This document shows, in pieces, positions 35,026 to 46,915 of a stretch of 64,000 nucleotides of DNA. Numbering within the stretch: position 1 is the stretch's first letter; each line of letters begins with the position of its first letter. Source of the DNA: Chloranthus sessilifolius (taxonomy: Eukaryota; Streptophyta; Magnoliopsida; Chloranthales; Chloranthaceae); NCBI GenBank assembly GCA_021018995.1, contig CM037596.1, forward strand, positions 70,702,867-70,766,866, written 5' to 3'. The notes under the pieces were generated by a model. The model ran no database searches. It had not been told where the DNA came from and saw only the letters and a list, made by a program, of their open reading frames with translations. A program made the translations under genes and the position numbers.

Positions 35026-35477
35026 TCGATTAATCGATTTTTGACAGAAGAGAAATTCAAGAGGAACTTCACGAAACCAATCAATCGAAGAAAATTTCGA
35101 TTGATCGATTTTGAAAATCGATTAATCGATTTTGCCTGAGCTTGCTAACACTATCGTAGTATTTCGGCCATAACGTTTTGTGCCAAACTCTGATTGACGT
35201 GATTCTTGTTGCGTTGGAAAGAGGGCAGCAAGCCCTATAATATTCATGAATTGACAAGCTTGTGAATCAACTATTTTAAAGGTCAAAATTTAGTAATAAT
35301 CTAGCTTAAATACTAATTTTTTGAGAAACGAAACCGATTAATCGAATTTAATTTGATTGATCAATTTGGAATCGATTAATCGAATGGGTATTTTCAGTGG
35401 CTGAAAAGAGGTGGAGTTTGGGAAAATCAATTAACCGATTTTTAAATCGATTGATCGATTTTGGAATTTCGATTAAT
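35026..35477. repeat. TCGATTAATCGA palindrome array, LTR G
   Basis: Two clusters (35026-35132 and 35335-35477) of TCGATTAATCGA and variants, each followed by the shared block described at 35150 and 35500. Array plus block is therefore duplicated with a period near 350 bp. Confidence 0.82.
35150..35305 (+). repeat. Shared LTR block, copy 1 in G
   Basis: Contains TATTTCGGCCATAACG, then GATTCTTGTTGCGTTGGAAA and AAGGTCAAAATTTAG. Clearly related to blocks in C (41530-41690) and E (56335-56500). Confidence 0.75.
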
Positions 35478-35499
35478 CGATTTTGATTGTGCTCGCCAG

Positions 35500-35645
35500 T
35501 ACTACTTTGGTATGTTGACTATAACTTTCTATTCTGACCTCCGATTGATGTGATTCTTGAGGCATTGAAAAGATAACAAAAAGATCTACAACTTTTGTGT
35601 TTTGATCAACTTATGAATCTAAATTTTTAAAGGTCCAAATTTAGG
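35500..35645 (+). repeat. Shared LTR block, copy 2 in G
   Basis: More diverged copy of the same block (TGACTATAACTTTCTATTC, GATCTACAACTTTTGTG, AAGGTCCAAATTTAG). Confidence 0.7.
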
Positions 35646-36210
35646 GGGAAGGTTACATCAATTTCTATATTGGCACGAATCTGTCCATTGCAACCTCGAT
35701 TTGAGAAAATACGTGAATATGTCTAAGTTATTAGTGATTAGAATTGATCCCTGATATATCATCATATATTTGTGATATAGATTGAGGGTGAAAATCTATC
35801 AATAAGGCTTAACTTGGCTTTGCGCAACTTCGAGGTTAAGGTGGGGAAAATTCGATATACACTTGCATTTTTATTTAATTCCATAGACTCTTATGATGTT
35901 TTTGATTTGGCTCAAGCTATGTTTAGAACTTAGGATATTTTGAAACAATGTTTGCTTTAGAAATCTTTGAAATAATTGAAAGCCATGAACCTTGGTATTT
36001 GAATTTCAAATTCGACCTTTGTATCTAACCTTTGTATTTGAAATTAATGTAAACCTTTGTGGATATGAGTGGGGAATATGACTTCGAATATGAATCTAGT
36101 ATTAGACTTCGAATCTGAACATATACTTCGAATCCGAACATTGAATCTAAAATTCATGTAAGCAAATCGAACTCAGAAGTTAAATTTGAACCGAACAATA
36201 AGTCTTGCCA

Positions 36211-36400
36211 TTAAGTGGACTGCTATGGGCGGATTATAAGTATATTGTGGACCGCTATGGGTGGATTATAAGTATATTGTGGACCGCTATGAGCGGATTA
36301 TATATATTTGTGGACCACTAGGGCGGATTGTTCGTGGGATCGTTGACCGCTAGGGCGGATTGTTCATTGGATCGTTGACCGCTAGGGCGGATTATAAGTA
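36211..36400. repeat. Tandem repeat GACCGCTATGGGCGGATTAT, LTR G
   Basis: About six units of 30-32 bases built on GACCGCTA-GGGCGGATT, the last ones with a different linker (GTTCGTGGGATCGTT). Confidence 0.85.
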
Positions 36401-36517
36401 AGTAAATCAAATTAGTAAGTCATGTGAATGAATTAAACTCTACAAATCATATGTATAAGTCATTTAAGCAAATCAAACTTCATAAATCGAATCTGTAAGA
36501 CATGTAATTTGAACATA

Positions 36518-36900
36518 AGAACCGTAATTTGACTGGTACGGCAAGTTATCCGTAATTTGAACCGGTACGGTGGGATATCCGTAATTTGAACCGGTACGGC
36601 GGGATATCCGTAATTTGAACTAGTATGGCAGTTTATTTGTAATTTGTTATTTGTATCGTGCTTTGAAATTCGAACATTGAATCTGAAACTCTGAACAAGA
36701 TATGTAAGAATGTGTAAGGCCGACACGGCAAAATATTCGTGATTTGAACCGACATAGAGGGATATCCGTGAATCGACTTTGTAAGCAATGTTAGAATAGG
36801 TAAGATATGTAAGTAAAAATATGTAAGGCCGGCACAGCGGAATATCCATGATTTGAACCGGCACGGCGGGATATTCGTGAATCGACCTTGTAAGCTATGT
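36518..36900. repeat. Tandem repeat CCGGTACGGCGGGATATCCG, LTR G
   Basis: Units of about 32 bases around GGTACGGCGGGATATCCGTA, later as longer units that include TGTAAGNNATGTAAG. The same phrase occurs singly in the A and D LTRs (GCAGGATATCCGTGAC), so it is an amplified ancestral LTR motif. Confidence 0.82.
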
Positions 36901-37668
36901 AAGGATGGGTAAGACATGTAAGTGAAGCTATGTAAGAATGTGTAAGACATGTAAGTGAAACTATATAAGAATGTGTAAAACACGTAAGGGGACGTAAGTG
37001 AACTCAGTAAATCAAGATAAGACATGTAAGGAAATTGAAATTAGCTTGCTTTTGAAATCAGTTTGTCTTTGAAATCAGTTGCCTTTGAATTCAGTTTTCT
37101 TCTGATCAGAAAGTGCTTTTGGAATGCAAATCCTATTATAAGTTTGAAAAATATCATTAGTTTTTAATATGAAAATGTTTTTATCCTCGTCTTTGAATCT
37201 ATGCATGACTGATGAGATGTACCTTGGTATCGATTTTCTCTACTGAGCTTAAGATGTTAGCTCACCCTGACTATACATCACAGGTATAACTTGTCAGGAC
37301 ACCGGACTAATGGATTGAGGACTTGAGGAGTGCTATGATGTTCAGGGTCATAGATTGAGTACTTGTGGAGTTTGGTGAGTATGGCTTGGTACAATATATT
37401 ATTATATACTCGTACACCATTGTTTGGTAATGTTGGTACATCACTAGTAGTCGTTGTTAGTTATTGTAATATTGGATATTAGAATTGAAGATTTATTTAT
37501 GTCATATGTGTTATCTGCTTTGATTTTTAATGTATGTGAATGTACCAAGTATTCTCTGTATTCGGATCGTGTTCTACGACTCAACGGTCCGGGTTTTCCC
37601 ATTAGTGTTTGAAAAAAAAAAAAAAATTATCTTGGGAAATTCAGGTTGGGAAAATCCGGGCCGTCACA

Positions 37669-39107
37669 CAGTCTCTCTCAAAATAAAAGAGGAAATGAGG
37701 CCCAAAATATCACTGGTTTAGAATTTTGAAACTATAGTCTAAATTTTGCAGTTTAGATTAATCTATTATTTCAATCATTCATTCTAATACAGTATTTCAA
37801 TGAGCTAAGCATGAGTTATAACTATTCTAAATTCTAATTATTAAGTTTCTATTATAATGAATTGTATGTTTTCAGGATTTGTAATTTTTTTCTATCATAA
37901 TGCCTATGTAATGATCAAAAAATTAATAATTATTATAAAAATAAATTTTTTTTTTTAAACTAAAATAAAATAATAAAATACAGAAATTGTGTTTCCCCCC
38001 AAACTTAAATCGGACAATGCCTTCATTGGCACAAAAATAGGGAACACAAAAAAAAATTATAAAAATTATTGATATACTGATTATTTACCAGAAAAAAATC
38101 TATTACCATATACATATTCTCCCCCCAACTTAAGAGAAAATACTCGCGACTTATTCTCGAAGTATCAATAACAAAAATATTATTAAAAAACAAATGTTAG
38201 TAATGCTAGTAACACACACTGTTAGTAAAAAGAAATTTGCATATATTACTGGATATTTACAATGATCAGAAAGGTCAAGTAAAATCTAAAATCTATCATA
38301 CGAACTAATTACATAAAGGAGTATAAACCTAGGAAAAATTTAGACACACACTAAACTAAGACACTGGCAGCAACGTCCGAGAACGAACTTTGTTTGCGAA
38401 AAAAATCAGCCCTCAGCTTCTAGCCACCTTCAATCAAAGTCTCTCATTTCTTCCTACCAAAGGAGTATCCACTCCTTGGTAGGTCGCTCCCCCAAGAGCT
38501 GCAAAACACTCCTTTGTGCCCTTCTTTATCTTGCATCTCCAAAAAGGAGCACCTTACATTCCTTCCTTAGAAGAAATGTAATGTCATACGAGGAGTTCTT
38601 CAAAGGGTGAGAAAGTGAACAAATCTTCAGATCACCCATCACCTATACTGCTCCCTTACGAAAACTATGTCAAGGGAATGTAGCGCAAGCGAAGGGAGAA
38701 TATAAGCAATGGAGAGGGGTGGTGAGGGACGGCTCAACCCACTATCATCATATGGGAGTTTGCATTCGGGGTGGGTTGTGATAGTATAAAGGTTAGGAAG
38801 TGGGGGAAGATGGGTTCCTGGTATATGGTTTCGGATTTGAGTTAGGTTTAGGGTCAAGGGTAGTTTCAGAGGATGATTCAGTATCTCGAGTAAGTCGTTG
38901 GTGGTTCAAAATTTCTACTTTCTTTTCTGCAGTCAGGAGCTCAGCTCTATGTATTTCGAGAATTTTATCAAGTTGTTTACTAAAATTGCTCTAATTATGC
39001 TCTTCCGTCATAGGGATTTTAGGTATGAAAGATGGATGTCAAAAGAGATGAGTTGGTTTACGGATGGGTATGGATTTATAGAGAAGAGGCTCTGTTTTGA
39101 ACCTTCA
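37669..39107. other. Unassigned region between LTR G and LTR D
   Basis: No gene is supported. 37995-38160 has CCCCCAAACTTAAATCGG and CCCCCCAACTTAAGAGAAAA, which resemble the 3' noncoding stretch of Athila-like element C (43674-43740), so part may be an old minus-strand Athila remnant. The rest shows no recognisable content. Confidence 0.35.
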
Positions 39108-39730
39108 TGTAACGTCCCGAAAAATTTCTAATTTTAAATAGTGCACCTCGGGAAGTGTAGCCGACTAGTTGCTTGTTGAACCAGGTCATCATTGACTTAG
39201 TTGACTTAAATTGGTTAACTTAAGTTGCATAGGTCATGTGTGAAATATGGATTTATGTGTAATAGGAGTTGCTTAATTGGGTCATATATATATATATATC
39301 TAGTTAGGTATATATGCTTTACACCCAAGTCAATTGTAAGTTATAAGGAAAAGGGAGAATTTGCTCCTCATTTGCTAGGTTATTGAGAAATTTAAGAGTG
39401 TGATTTGTTTGAGAAATTAAAGGCTGCGTGTTGAATGTGAATGATTGGGAGTGGATCAGAAAGGGTTTGCTAATTTAAAGCTTCACATTGAAGTTAGATC
39501 GAGGATCTCGGGTTGTGGAACCATATTGTGAAAAGGGGAACTTGGGATCTGGAGATCTGATCAAGTTGAGAAAGGTAAGCTTAAATCCTTTTATGAAATT
39601 ATAGCTATAATATATAAATGTATCGCAATGTGTATGAAGAATGAGTCGAGATGTATGAAGAACATATTCTAGATATTCATGAATGAGTTCTAAAAGTTAG
39701 AACTCATGTTTGATCTGAAGTTGGCAAAAC

Positions 39731-40025
39731 CAATCGAACGGAATTAGTATCCGTTCGATCGATTTTGGCCAAAGAAGAAAGAAGTGAAATGCTATTTTCT
39801 GAGAAAATCATTCGAACGATTTATAAATCGTTCGATCGATTTGGAAACCGTTCGAATAAAATTAAGATCGTTCGATCGATTTTAGCTAGAGAGAAAAAGT
39901 AAGTGAGAAGGATTTCTGAGAAAATCGATCGAACGAAATAAAACCGTTTGATCGATTTTGGGAATTCGTTCGATCGATTAATTTTCCAAACCGTTCGATC
40001 AATTTAAAATCGTTTGATCGATTTG
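39731..40025. repeat. CGTTCGATCGA palindromic array, LTR D
   Basis: About a dozen TCGTTCGATCGAT/ATCGAACG units with the linker TTTTGG, the same spacing grammar as the TCGATTAATCGA arrays but a different core. Confidence 0.88.
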
Positions 40026-41357
40026 GGCTAATTTAAGCTTTTGTTGGGTTTTGCTTATGAACTATTTACAAACTGGGGTTAGGTTTCTGATGTGATTTTT
40101 TAATGTATGTTTTACTCGCAAGTGCACGAATCGGTTTGTATATAATGGGTGCGGAGTACGAGATCGTTCCCACGAGGACTAATGTTGAAATACCTAAAAG
40201 AGACAAGCAATTCTAGAAATCGGTAAAGATCTAACAGTATTCTACCAATTTTATGATTTAAGTGGTTGGTGAGATGGTAATTAATGACTACAAACTAAAA
40301 TTCAATTGATGATTAACAAATAAAAGTAAAGATGATGATAAAGATGAAGATACTAAATCCTCCCATCTTTGGTCCGTTCTTCCTATAATATAAATCTAAG
40401 GATTAACTTATGAGATATTCATTGGTAACAAACATCTTTTATGGAAGATCAATGGTCAACACCCTAATAGGTTCCATGTTGCATCCCTGCAATTAGGACT
40501 TAGATAATTTTCATATATAGATCTGGGATCAAGGGTACGGCTAGACACGCATGATCTCAGGTTCAAATAAAAACCATCCCCAAAGTGGGTGAAAATTCCA
40601 ATAAGAATACCACTTACAAATCTGAAATCAAGGGCATGGCTCGGCACACTTTATTCAGATTAGGGATATTTCAGATAAAATTACCATTACAGAACCAAGA
40701 TCCAGGGCATGGCTCGGCACACTCGATCCCAGAACATAATCATAATTAAATCCACACAACGAAAACACAAAGACCATAACAATGATAGGGTAAAATTACC
40801 GTCACAGATCTGAGATCCCGGGCATGGCTCGGCACACGCGATCCCGGTTAGTGGTGGGGATTTCATCCATTCATGATAGCACAACAACCATAAAAATAAA
40901 ATCTCATATTTTAATCCTAAATTTATATTATTAAAAGTACATCCCTCGGATGGGAATCATTAGATCCTCATCCCTATAAATTTAGCCACACATATTGTAA
41001 GTAAATGACATAAATAAATAAAGACGGGAAAATAACATTAATTAAAATTACCTCAAACTTCAAAATAAATTACCTTGATCCACACGTATGATCTTCAGAA
41101 AATTAATGCAGAAATAAACTTTGAATGAAATTTGGGAATGAGTACTTGAAAATTAAAGAACAAAGCTCTCAAAAGAAATAATAAAACTTCCTATTTTTAT
41201 GAAAATAATGGCTAAAACTAAGAACACTAAGAACTAAAACTAAAACTCTAATTCTAATCTCTACTTTCTACTCCTCTCGTTTACTACTTTTCCCGAAGTG
41301 TTTGAGTCTTTAAATAGATTCCGTCGCGCAAAGGTTTCCCAGGCCGAGTTTTTATAG

Positions 41358-41492
41358 TCGATTAATCGACTCATGACCCTCGATGCATCGAGCCGACAGA
41401 AAATCCTCAAAATCACGTTTCTAGTGTCAGAATCGTGTCAGACTGCTATTCCTGCTCGATTAATCGACCTGTAGGGTCGATGCATCGACCCC
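41358..41492. repeat. TCGATTAATCGA / TCGATGCATCGA pairs, C 3' LTR
   Basis: Two pairs, each one TCGATTAATCGA followed by one CGATGCATCGA. The same pairs are at 54044-54178 in the other LTR. Confidence 0.88.
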
Positions 41493-41519
41493 AGAAATCC
41501 GTGAAAATCAGCACTTTTT

Positions 41520-41690
41520 GTGGTTCAGACACTGCTTCGGTATTTCGGCCATAACTTTCTGTCCCGAACTCGGATTGAGACGATTCTTGCGCCGTTGGAA
41601 AGCTGACGAAAAAATCTACAACTTTCATGTTTTGACAATTTTGTAATTCGGCCGTCTTGAAGGTCCAAATTTAGCCGCAAGTCGCACCAA
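41520..41690 (+). repeat. Shared LTR block in C 3' LTR
   Basis: TATTTCGGCCATAACTTTCT, ATTGAGACGATTCTTGCGCC, CTACAACTTTCATGTTTTGA, GTCTTGAAGGTCCAAATTTA in order. The same order occurs in E and G, which lie on the plus strand while C lies on the minus strand. Confidence 0.85.
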
Positions 41691-41874
41691 GTTCTTGATT
41701 ACCCGAAATTGCAGTGTTTTTGCATTATATTCCGAATTCTTGCACTGTTTTCTATACTTGGCTCATATTTACCTGAAACACTTCAAATCTAATAAATCTT
41801 ATCAGATAGCCTTCATCGGACAGCTAAATATAGGTATTTAGGGGTGAAATATTCTCATTTTTCAGTACTCATCA

Positions 41875-43586
41875 TACCCCCAAACCTACACTTTGCTAGT
41901 CCTCGAGCAAAGCAACTAAAGAAAATAAATAAATGCCACTTTCGTAGGGAACACGATTGCACTTAGCATGTGCAACAAGCCTTTCAACCCCTAGGTGATC
42001 CTAGTGGAGGAGTTGTGTCTCCTGAGGGTTTACAGTGAAGTTACCCACAAACTTCAATACATTTTTGAAATCATCGATAAAATTGAGTTTTCAAAATATG
42101 ATTTTAATAACATATATACCATTCAAACACAAAAATCATTAATCAATTCAACATGCGAATCCTCAATTTTAAATAACAATGTTATACTAATCATACTAAC
42201 ATCCATTCAAATTAGTCTAATGCTCAAATCGTTAGATAGCTCATCCATTCATGCCTAAACGTGAAGTGTGTGCATAACCAAACCAAAATTCATTCATCTC
42301 AGAACTTATTCAAACGGAAAACCGTTGGATCTGTTGTTTTGACTCAATCCTCACTTTAAGTATACTCTCAAAATATAAAGACATCGATAGTGGATAAATT
42401 TTCACACATATGTGAGAAGTTAATACAAAGCCAAAAAAAGTCTCACATGATAAATGAAACACGATGTAATCAATGAACAAAAATAAATCTCATAAGAAGA
42501 TACTTGTATATCCTAAGCATGTCATATCAAGTGTCGTAAGTATCACATATTTACTCTCCACAAGACAGTTACTAATGCAAGATCAGATCATGAAGGTCTT
42601 TTTAGGGTTATAATGGGGCTCAGGAAAGGGTAAGAAAGAATTGGACGTTGGGATTCAAAGTTTCTGAGAAATTGGAAAAGAAACAACTTTTTTTTCTATT
42701 TCTCTTCTTTTCTTTTCTACTCTCTCACTATTTTTCTCAATTTTTTTCTATTTTTCTCAACTCACTTTTTCTTTTGAATTTCCTTTTCTTGAAGCACCTC
42801 AGATTTTTCATTACTTTTCACAATTTTCTCTTTCTTTTTCTCTCTCCTTTTTCTTTTATTTTGCCATACACTCGATTAAACACCACAACTCAGTATCTCT
42901 CCACTTACTCTCTTTTCGTTCACTCTCATCCCTCGTTCCTAATTTCTCAGAAATAAGAAGGGTAAAGCTGAATTTTCAGAAATGGTGAAGGGTTAAAGGT
43001 TAACGTGGCTTATCAAAGAATGTATAAAGGTAAATTTTCAATAGGCTCAAAGGGGTACTAGAAAGATAAATTTATTTGAGGTGGGGCATTTTAAGCACAA
43101 ACGAGCCAAAGATGGCCTTCAATCATATCCTTAAAAGATAGTAACTTTGCCTATTTGTCTTGAGTAGATATACAGTACATTCTAACATAATGATATAAAT
43201 TTGATTTCATGCAAAGTCACAAGTCAAAATGAAGTGTATGAGATTATGCAAAATAAATCGTATTCAAAGAAAACTCCGAGTTTATATATTCACTCATCAA
43301 TGACGGGAAATTAGCTCTAAAGCTCACTGGTTTTAGTCTCCACTAAGATCCTAAGATTCAACATTCAAAACAGTCCATCGATTTCTAAGTCTTAGCTTGG
43401 TATCAGTGTAAAAAGTCTAAGCATGAATATCAAAATTATCCACACATATCACATTAAGCTTCATCATCTTAGATATAAGTAATCAAAATATGACACTAGT
43501 ATTCTCAAAATTAAATTCACATGCATCATCAACTAAAGTTTGAAAACAATCGTAAAATAATGTGCATGATGACATCAAAATTAAAA

Positions 43587-43636
<50 letters not shown>

Positions 43637-43945
43637 CAAATAAAACAAATAAATGACGCAAAATAATTAACCATACCCCCAAACCTAAAGATGACAATGT
43701 CCTCATTGACTGAAAGAAGTAGCGCACCCCCAAACCTGTATGAAAAAAGTACCTCAACACAAAGATCAGGTGCAGAGAATATATGCATCAAATCGGAACA
43801 TGACAAAAAATATATTGAAGGGAATATGGTTACACTATTTAGGGAAAGAAAAACAACCTAAACTAAACAAAACAAAACAAAAAGGAAAGAAAAAACTAAT
43901 AAATCCTAAAACAAAAATCCTAAACTAAACAAGAAACCAACTCTG
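41875..43945 (-). other. Element C 3' noncoding region
   Basis: No coding region is supported; the longer open frames are T-rich low complexity (42650-42950). Next to the LTR lies the polypurine tract (minus strand TTTGGGGGTATG, 41874-41885). Further purine tracts lie at 43674-43684 and 43727-43737, and a (TA)n run plus poly-T at about 43590-43636. Confidence 0.65.
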
Positions 43946-44350
43946 TTAGACATTAGTAGGCGGACCCATCCACCTCGGATCACTTAAATTGATATTCTTA
44001 GGCACAGGGAACAATTTCTCCCACAGATCAAGGGGAAATTGATGAGACACCGCCGATTGTAAGGATGGAGGTGGGGAGGTGAAAGTAGGAGATGAAGATG
44101 GGGGAGATGGTGACGGCATCACATCAATTATCTCGATATCAGTATTGATGCACGGTGTAGGAGATTTGGAGCGATTTACCTTTTTACGAGATGGTTCTCC
44201 CCAGGAAGGAATGATCATCGGATCAAGGTCGATGATATCAACATTATTCGGCACAAAAGGGACCGTCCGATGAGAGCGGCGCTCCCGCTTTTTAGCAGTC
44301 TCCTCCATCTTTGATAATCGGGCTCTGGTGAGATATAATCGTCGGGCCAT
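43946..44350 (-). CDS. Element C small extra ORF 2, unknown function
   Basis: 134 codons from MARRLYLTRARLSKMEE, basic at the N-terminus, with a Pro/Ser-rich middle (PSPSPPSSSP) and an end at RWMGPPTNV. The last ORF before the LTR. I do not recognise it. A palindrome cluster of the C type lies just upstream (44577-44830). Confidence 0.45.
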   Translation of the reverse strand: MARRLYLTRARLSKMEETAKKRERRSHRTVPFVPNNVDIIDLDPMIIPSWGEPSRKKVNRSKSPTPCINTDIEIIDVMPSPSPPSSSPTFTSPPPSLQSAVSHQFPLDLWEKLFPVPKNINLSDPRWMGPPTNV

Positions 44351-44576
44351 AAGAAAGATTGTGCAGAGATAATGAAAAGTGAGCCTAAAGGTGAATATAA
44401 AGGGAAAATATAGAGTTGGAGTAGGAGTGGAAAGAGGTGTCCTGCAGAAAAGAGACAATGAAAAGGTGTGGCAGTACGTCCAAGGGAGTCCATAAACGTG
44501 AGAAAATAGGCAAATTAGAGTTCCAATAGGAGTGCCCGCGAGAAAAAAAACAAACAAAAACAGAAAAAGGTGGGGT

Positions 44577-44830
44577 CGATTAATCGACCCTTGAAGGTCG
44601 ATGCATCGACCCTTTGGTGGTCGATTAATCGACAGTGGGGTCGATGCATCGACACCCAAAAATTATTTTTAAGCAAGAGGGTCGATCCTAAAAGTCGATT
44701 CATCGACCTCCTACAAATTTTTTTTTTTTTTAATTTTTATTTTTTTTTATTTTTATTTATTTTTTATTTTTTTTATTTTTTCCGCAAACAGTGGGTCGAT
44801 CAATCGAGTATAACCCTCGATTAATCGACA
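44577..44830. repeat. Palindrome cluster ahead of extra ORF 2, element C
   Basis: TCGATTAATCGA and TCGATGCATCGA alternate, four units at 44577-44652, a variant near 44698, then TCGATCAATCGA and TCGATTAATCGA at 44794-44830 around a T-rich tract. Confidence 0.88.
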
Positions 44831-45086
44831 CCATCTTGGCAGAGAGTTGAAAAATTTGTGAAAATTAACTTTTTAAAAATGCGTTCCAACTACTCTAAAG
44901 GCAACCGGTAATTTGCAAAATTTTGACAATCCCACACAGATTAGAAAACACACTTTTTCATTGATAAAGACGAAGATTACATGGACACTTCTGATTTGAC
45001 TCCTAAAATAAACAGCCTAAACAAAAGAAAGAAAAAAAAAAACACAAAACGAAAAGAAAATCCTAATCCTACACGAATCAAACTAA

Positions 45087-46181
45087 CTAATCATCGCCAT
45101 CCTCCTCGGCTTGGCGGGCCCTGGCGCGCATCTCATCATAACTATCAGGCCACATGCGCTGCCCGATTTGATGGAGGAAGGAACGATCATAGTGGCTACG
45201 GCGCAGGAGTGCACCATGGTGTCGCTGCTGCTCCTCTTGTAAAGAGGTAATTTGGGCTTGGAGCGAGCCAAGCGACACACCGTCCTCGGGTCCTTGATCA
45301 GGTGCATGTTGATCATCTTGACGGACACGGCGACGCTGGCGTGGGGGAGCCGGTGCATCAGCATGGGCATCAGGGACATTTCCCAAGAGACGCATACTGC
45401 GGTTCCACTGGGTTGCACCATAACGATAGAATGCAAGGTCCCCGATATCATCATCCCGGAACGAAACGAAGCGAAGAAAATTCAGCAACTTCATAACATA
45501 ATGGGGGAAGTAGACCAACGGGGCTTCACCAGTTGTATGTTTAGCGAGTTCGTCATGGCATCGCCACATGCCATCATGAATGATCTTGGGCACGTTGATC
45601 CATGAATTGCGGTGGGCCCCATAAAGTGCTTGAACCCGATCACCGGTGCGCTCAGAAACGTGGCCACGGGGACAAAGATTGCTACTGACCACACTATCCC
45701 AAAACAAAGTGGCGGCAACGCCGATCGCCTAGTGGCGATCCCGAGAAGAAAATATGCGCGGCACATCTGATAATGTCCTCCCGAGACTCGTCAAGTTCCT
45801 CACCCAAAATGTGATCGTGAGGCGGTGCATCGAAACATTAAAGACCTCGCAATGGTGTGCGGAAAAATCGGTCGCGACCACCCATCAATTATAACGATGA
45901 AGTGGCGGCGACTTGATTCTCGATGGAGGCGGGCACCCATGCCATATTACGGTAGAATAACCGAACCAGCGTTCGGACACTTTGATCACGGGTGGAGTGA
46001 GGAGAAAATAGGCATTGGCGCCATCGCATAGGCGAGAAAGCGCGAATGGCGGTGCTTGGAAAGCCGCAAGATCAAAAACATAATTCGAACACAGTCGCGG
46101 GTCGTGACCACTTGGCTGATCACGTGGATGATCAGCAGGGCGTTGTACAAGTCTTTGCGGCGCGGCAGAGGTCGAAGCCAT
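45087..46181 (-). pseudogene. Element C extra ORF 1 (Athila post-pol, 'env-like' position)
   Basis: Starts at 46181 with MASTSAAPQRLVQ. The later part holds PLVYFPHYVMKLLNFLRFVS (about 45520-45460) and a Gln/His-rich segment (LQAQITSLQEEQQRHH). The end is acidic, AEEDGDD. This is the position often called env-like in Athila, but there is no signal peptide or transmembrane helix. The shape (basic start, globular core, low-complexity tail) parallels the extra ORFs of A and B, though I cannot show homology. Broken at a few places; fossil. Confidence 0.6.
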
Positions 46182-46789
46182 GATTGCACTGTCGGAATGT
46201 CGGAGGCAGTCAGAAAAACAAATACAATCAAACTCGTAGTGAGAAAGGGAGTGAGACTCCTCCATTTAAATAGGCGCAAAGGCGCCTCTCGAACGGACAT
46301 TCGAAATAATCGATTAATCGACCAAAAGTGTCGATTAATCGACTTGAATGAAAGAGCGCGTCGAAGTCCCGACGCATGGAAACACGCGTCTTTAAGTGAA
46401 AGAGGCATAGCGTCTGCGGAAGTGGAAAAGTCGATTAATCGACGCACTTATTCGATTAATCGACAAAAATCGAGGCAAATAAAAAATAAAAACGCACGTC
46501 CCAAAATAAAGGTCGATTAATCGATCCATAAAGAGTCGATTAATCGACACCAATAAAAAACAAAACTGACGGATATTTAAGACGGCTCAATTTTCAAAAA
46601 GTGTAGTCGATGCATCGACTCAAGGAGTCGATTAATCGACTAAAAAAAAGTCAAAAATCGCCATAAATGCACTGTCCTTGAAAAGGACACTGAATTTAAG
46701 ACTCCCGATTAATCGACCAAAAGAGTCGATTAATCGAGCACAATTGGGTCGATGCATCGACCCCTAATGGTCGATGCATCGATCCAAAA

Positions 46790-46824
<35 letters not shown>

Positions 46825-46915
46825 GAAACAAAACACAATAAAACGGAAAATACACAATTGGGTTGCCTCCCAATAAGCGCTAGTTTAAAGTCGATAGCTC
46901 GACCTTGGGAATCAC
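46182..46915 (-). other. Spacer between C pol and extra ORF 1, palindrome-rich
   Basis: Noncoding. Holds C-type palindromes throughout 46307-46782 and a run of about 30 T (46793-46822) at the pol-proximal end. Confidence 0.7.
46307..46782. repeat. Palindrome array ahead of extra ORF 1, element C
   Basis: About a dozen TCGATTAATCGA with three TCGATGCATCGA, irregularly spaced with A/C-rich linkers, ending some 125 bases before the ATG of extra ORF 1. Confidence 0.9.

Larger units (their letters stand above)
34690..37668 (+). mobile_element. LTR remnant G (Ty3/gypsy, Tekay-like)
   Basis: Recognised by its right end (AAATCCGGGCCGTCACA), the LTR hairpin TGAGCT/AGCTCA at 37244-37264, the TCGATTAATCGA arrays, and two copies of a block shared with C and E. 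No clean TG start or target duplication was found, so the left border is approximate and may be truncated. No internal region is seen: solo or truncated LTR, older than C. Fossil. Confidence 0.7.
40088..41874 (-). repeat. Element C 3' LTR
   Basis: 1787 bp, TGATGAGTACTG to ATCACATCA on the minus strand. It contains TCGATTAATCGA and TCGATGCATCGA pairs (41358-41492) and the shared block (41520-41690, in plus orientation). Confidence 0.93.

Noticed and set aside
36460-37025. Two minus-strand open frames of about 130 codons
   Set aside because: They translate tandem repeats of LTR G, with repetitive peptides and no domain.
42648-42956. 102-codon Phe/Leu/Ser-rich open frame
   Set aside because: It comes from a T/C-rich low-complexity tract in the 3' noncoding region of element C, on the opposite strand.
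43590-43636. TA and T tract as a terminator or origin
   Set aside because: Simple microsatellite in a plant retroelement; no further signal.
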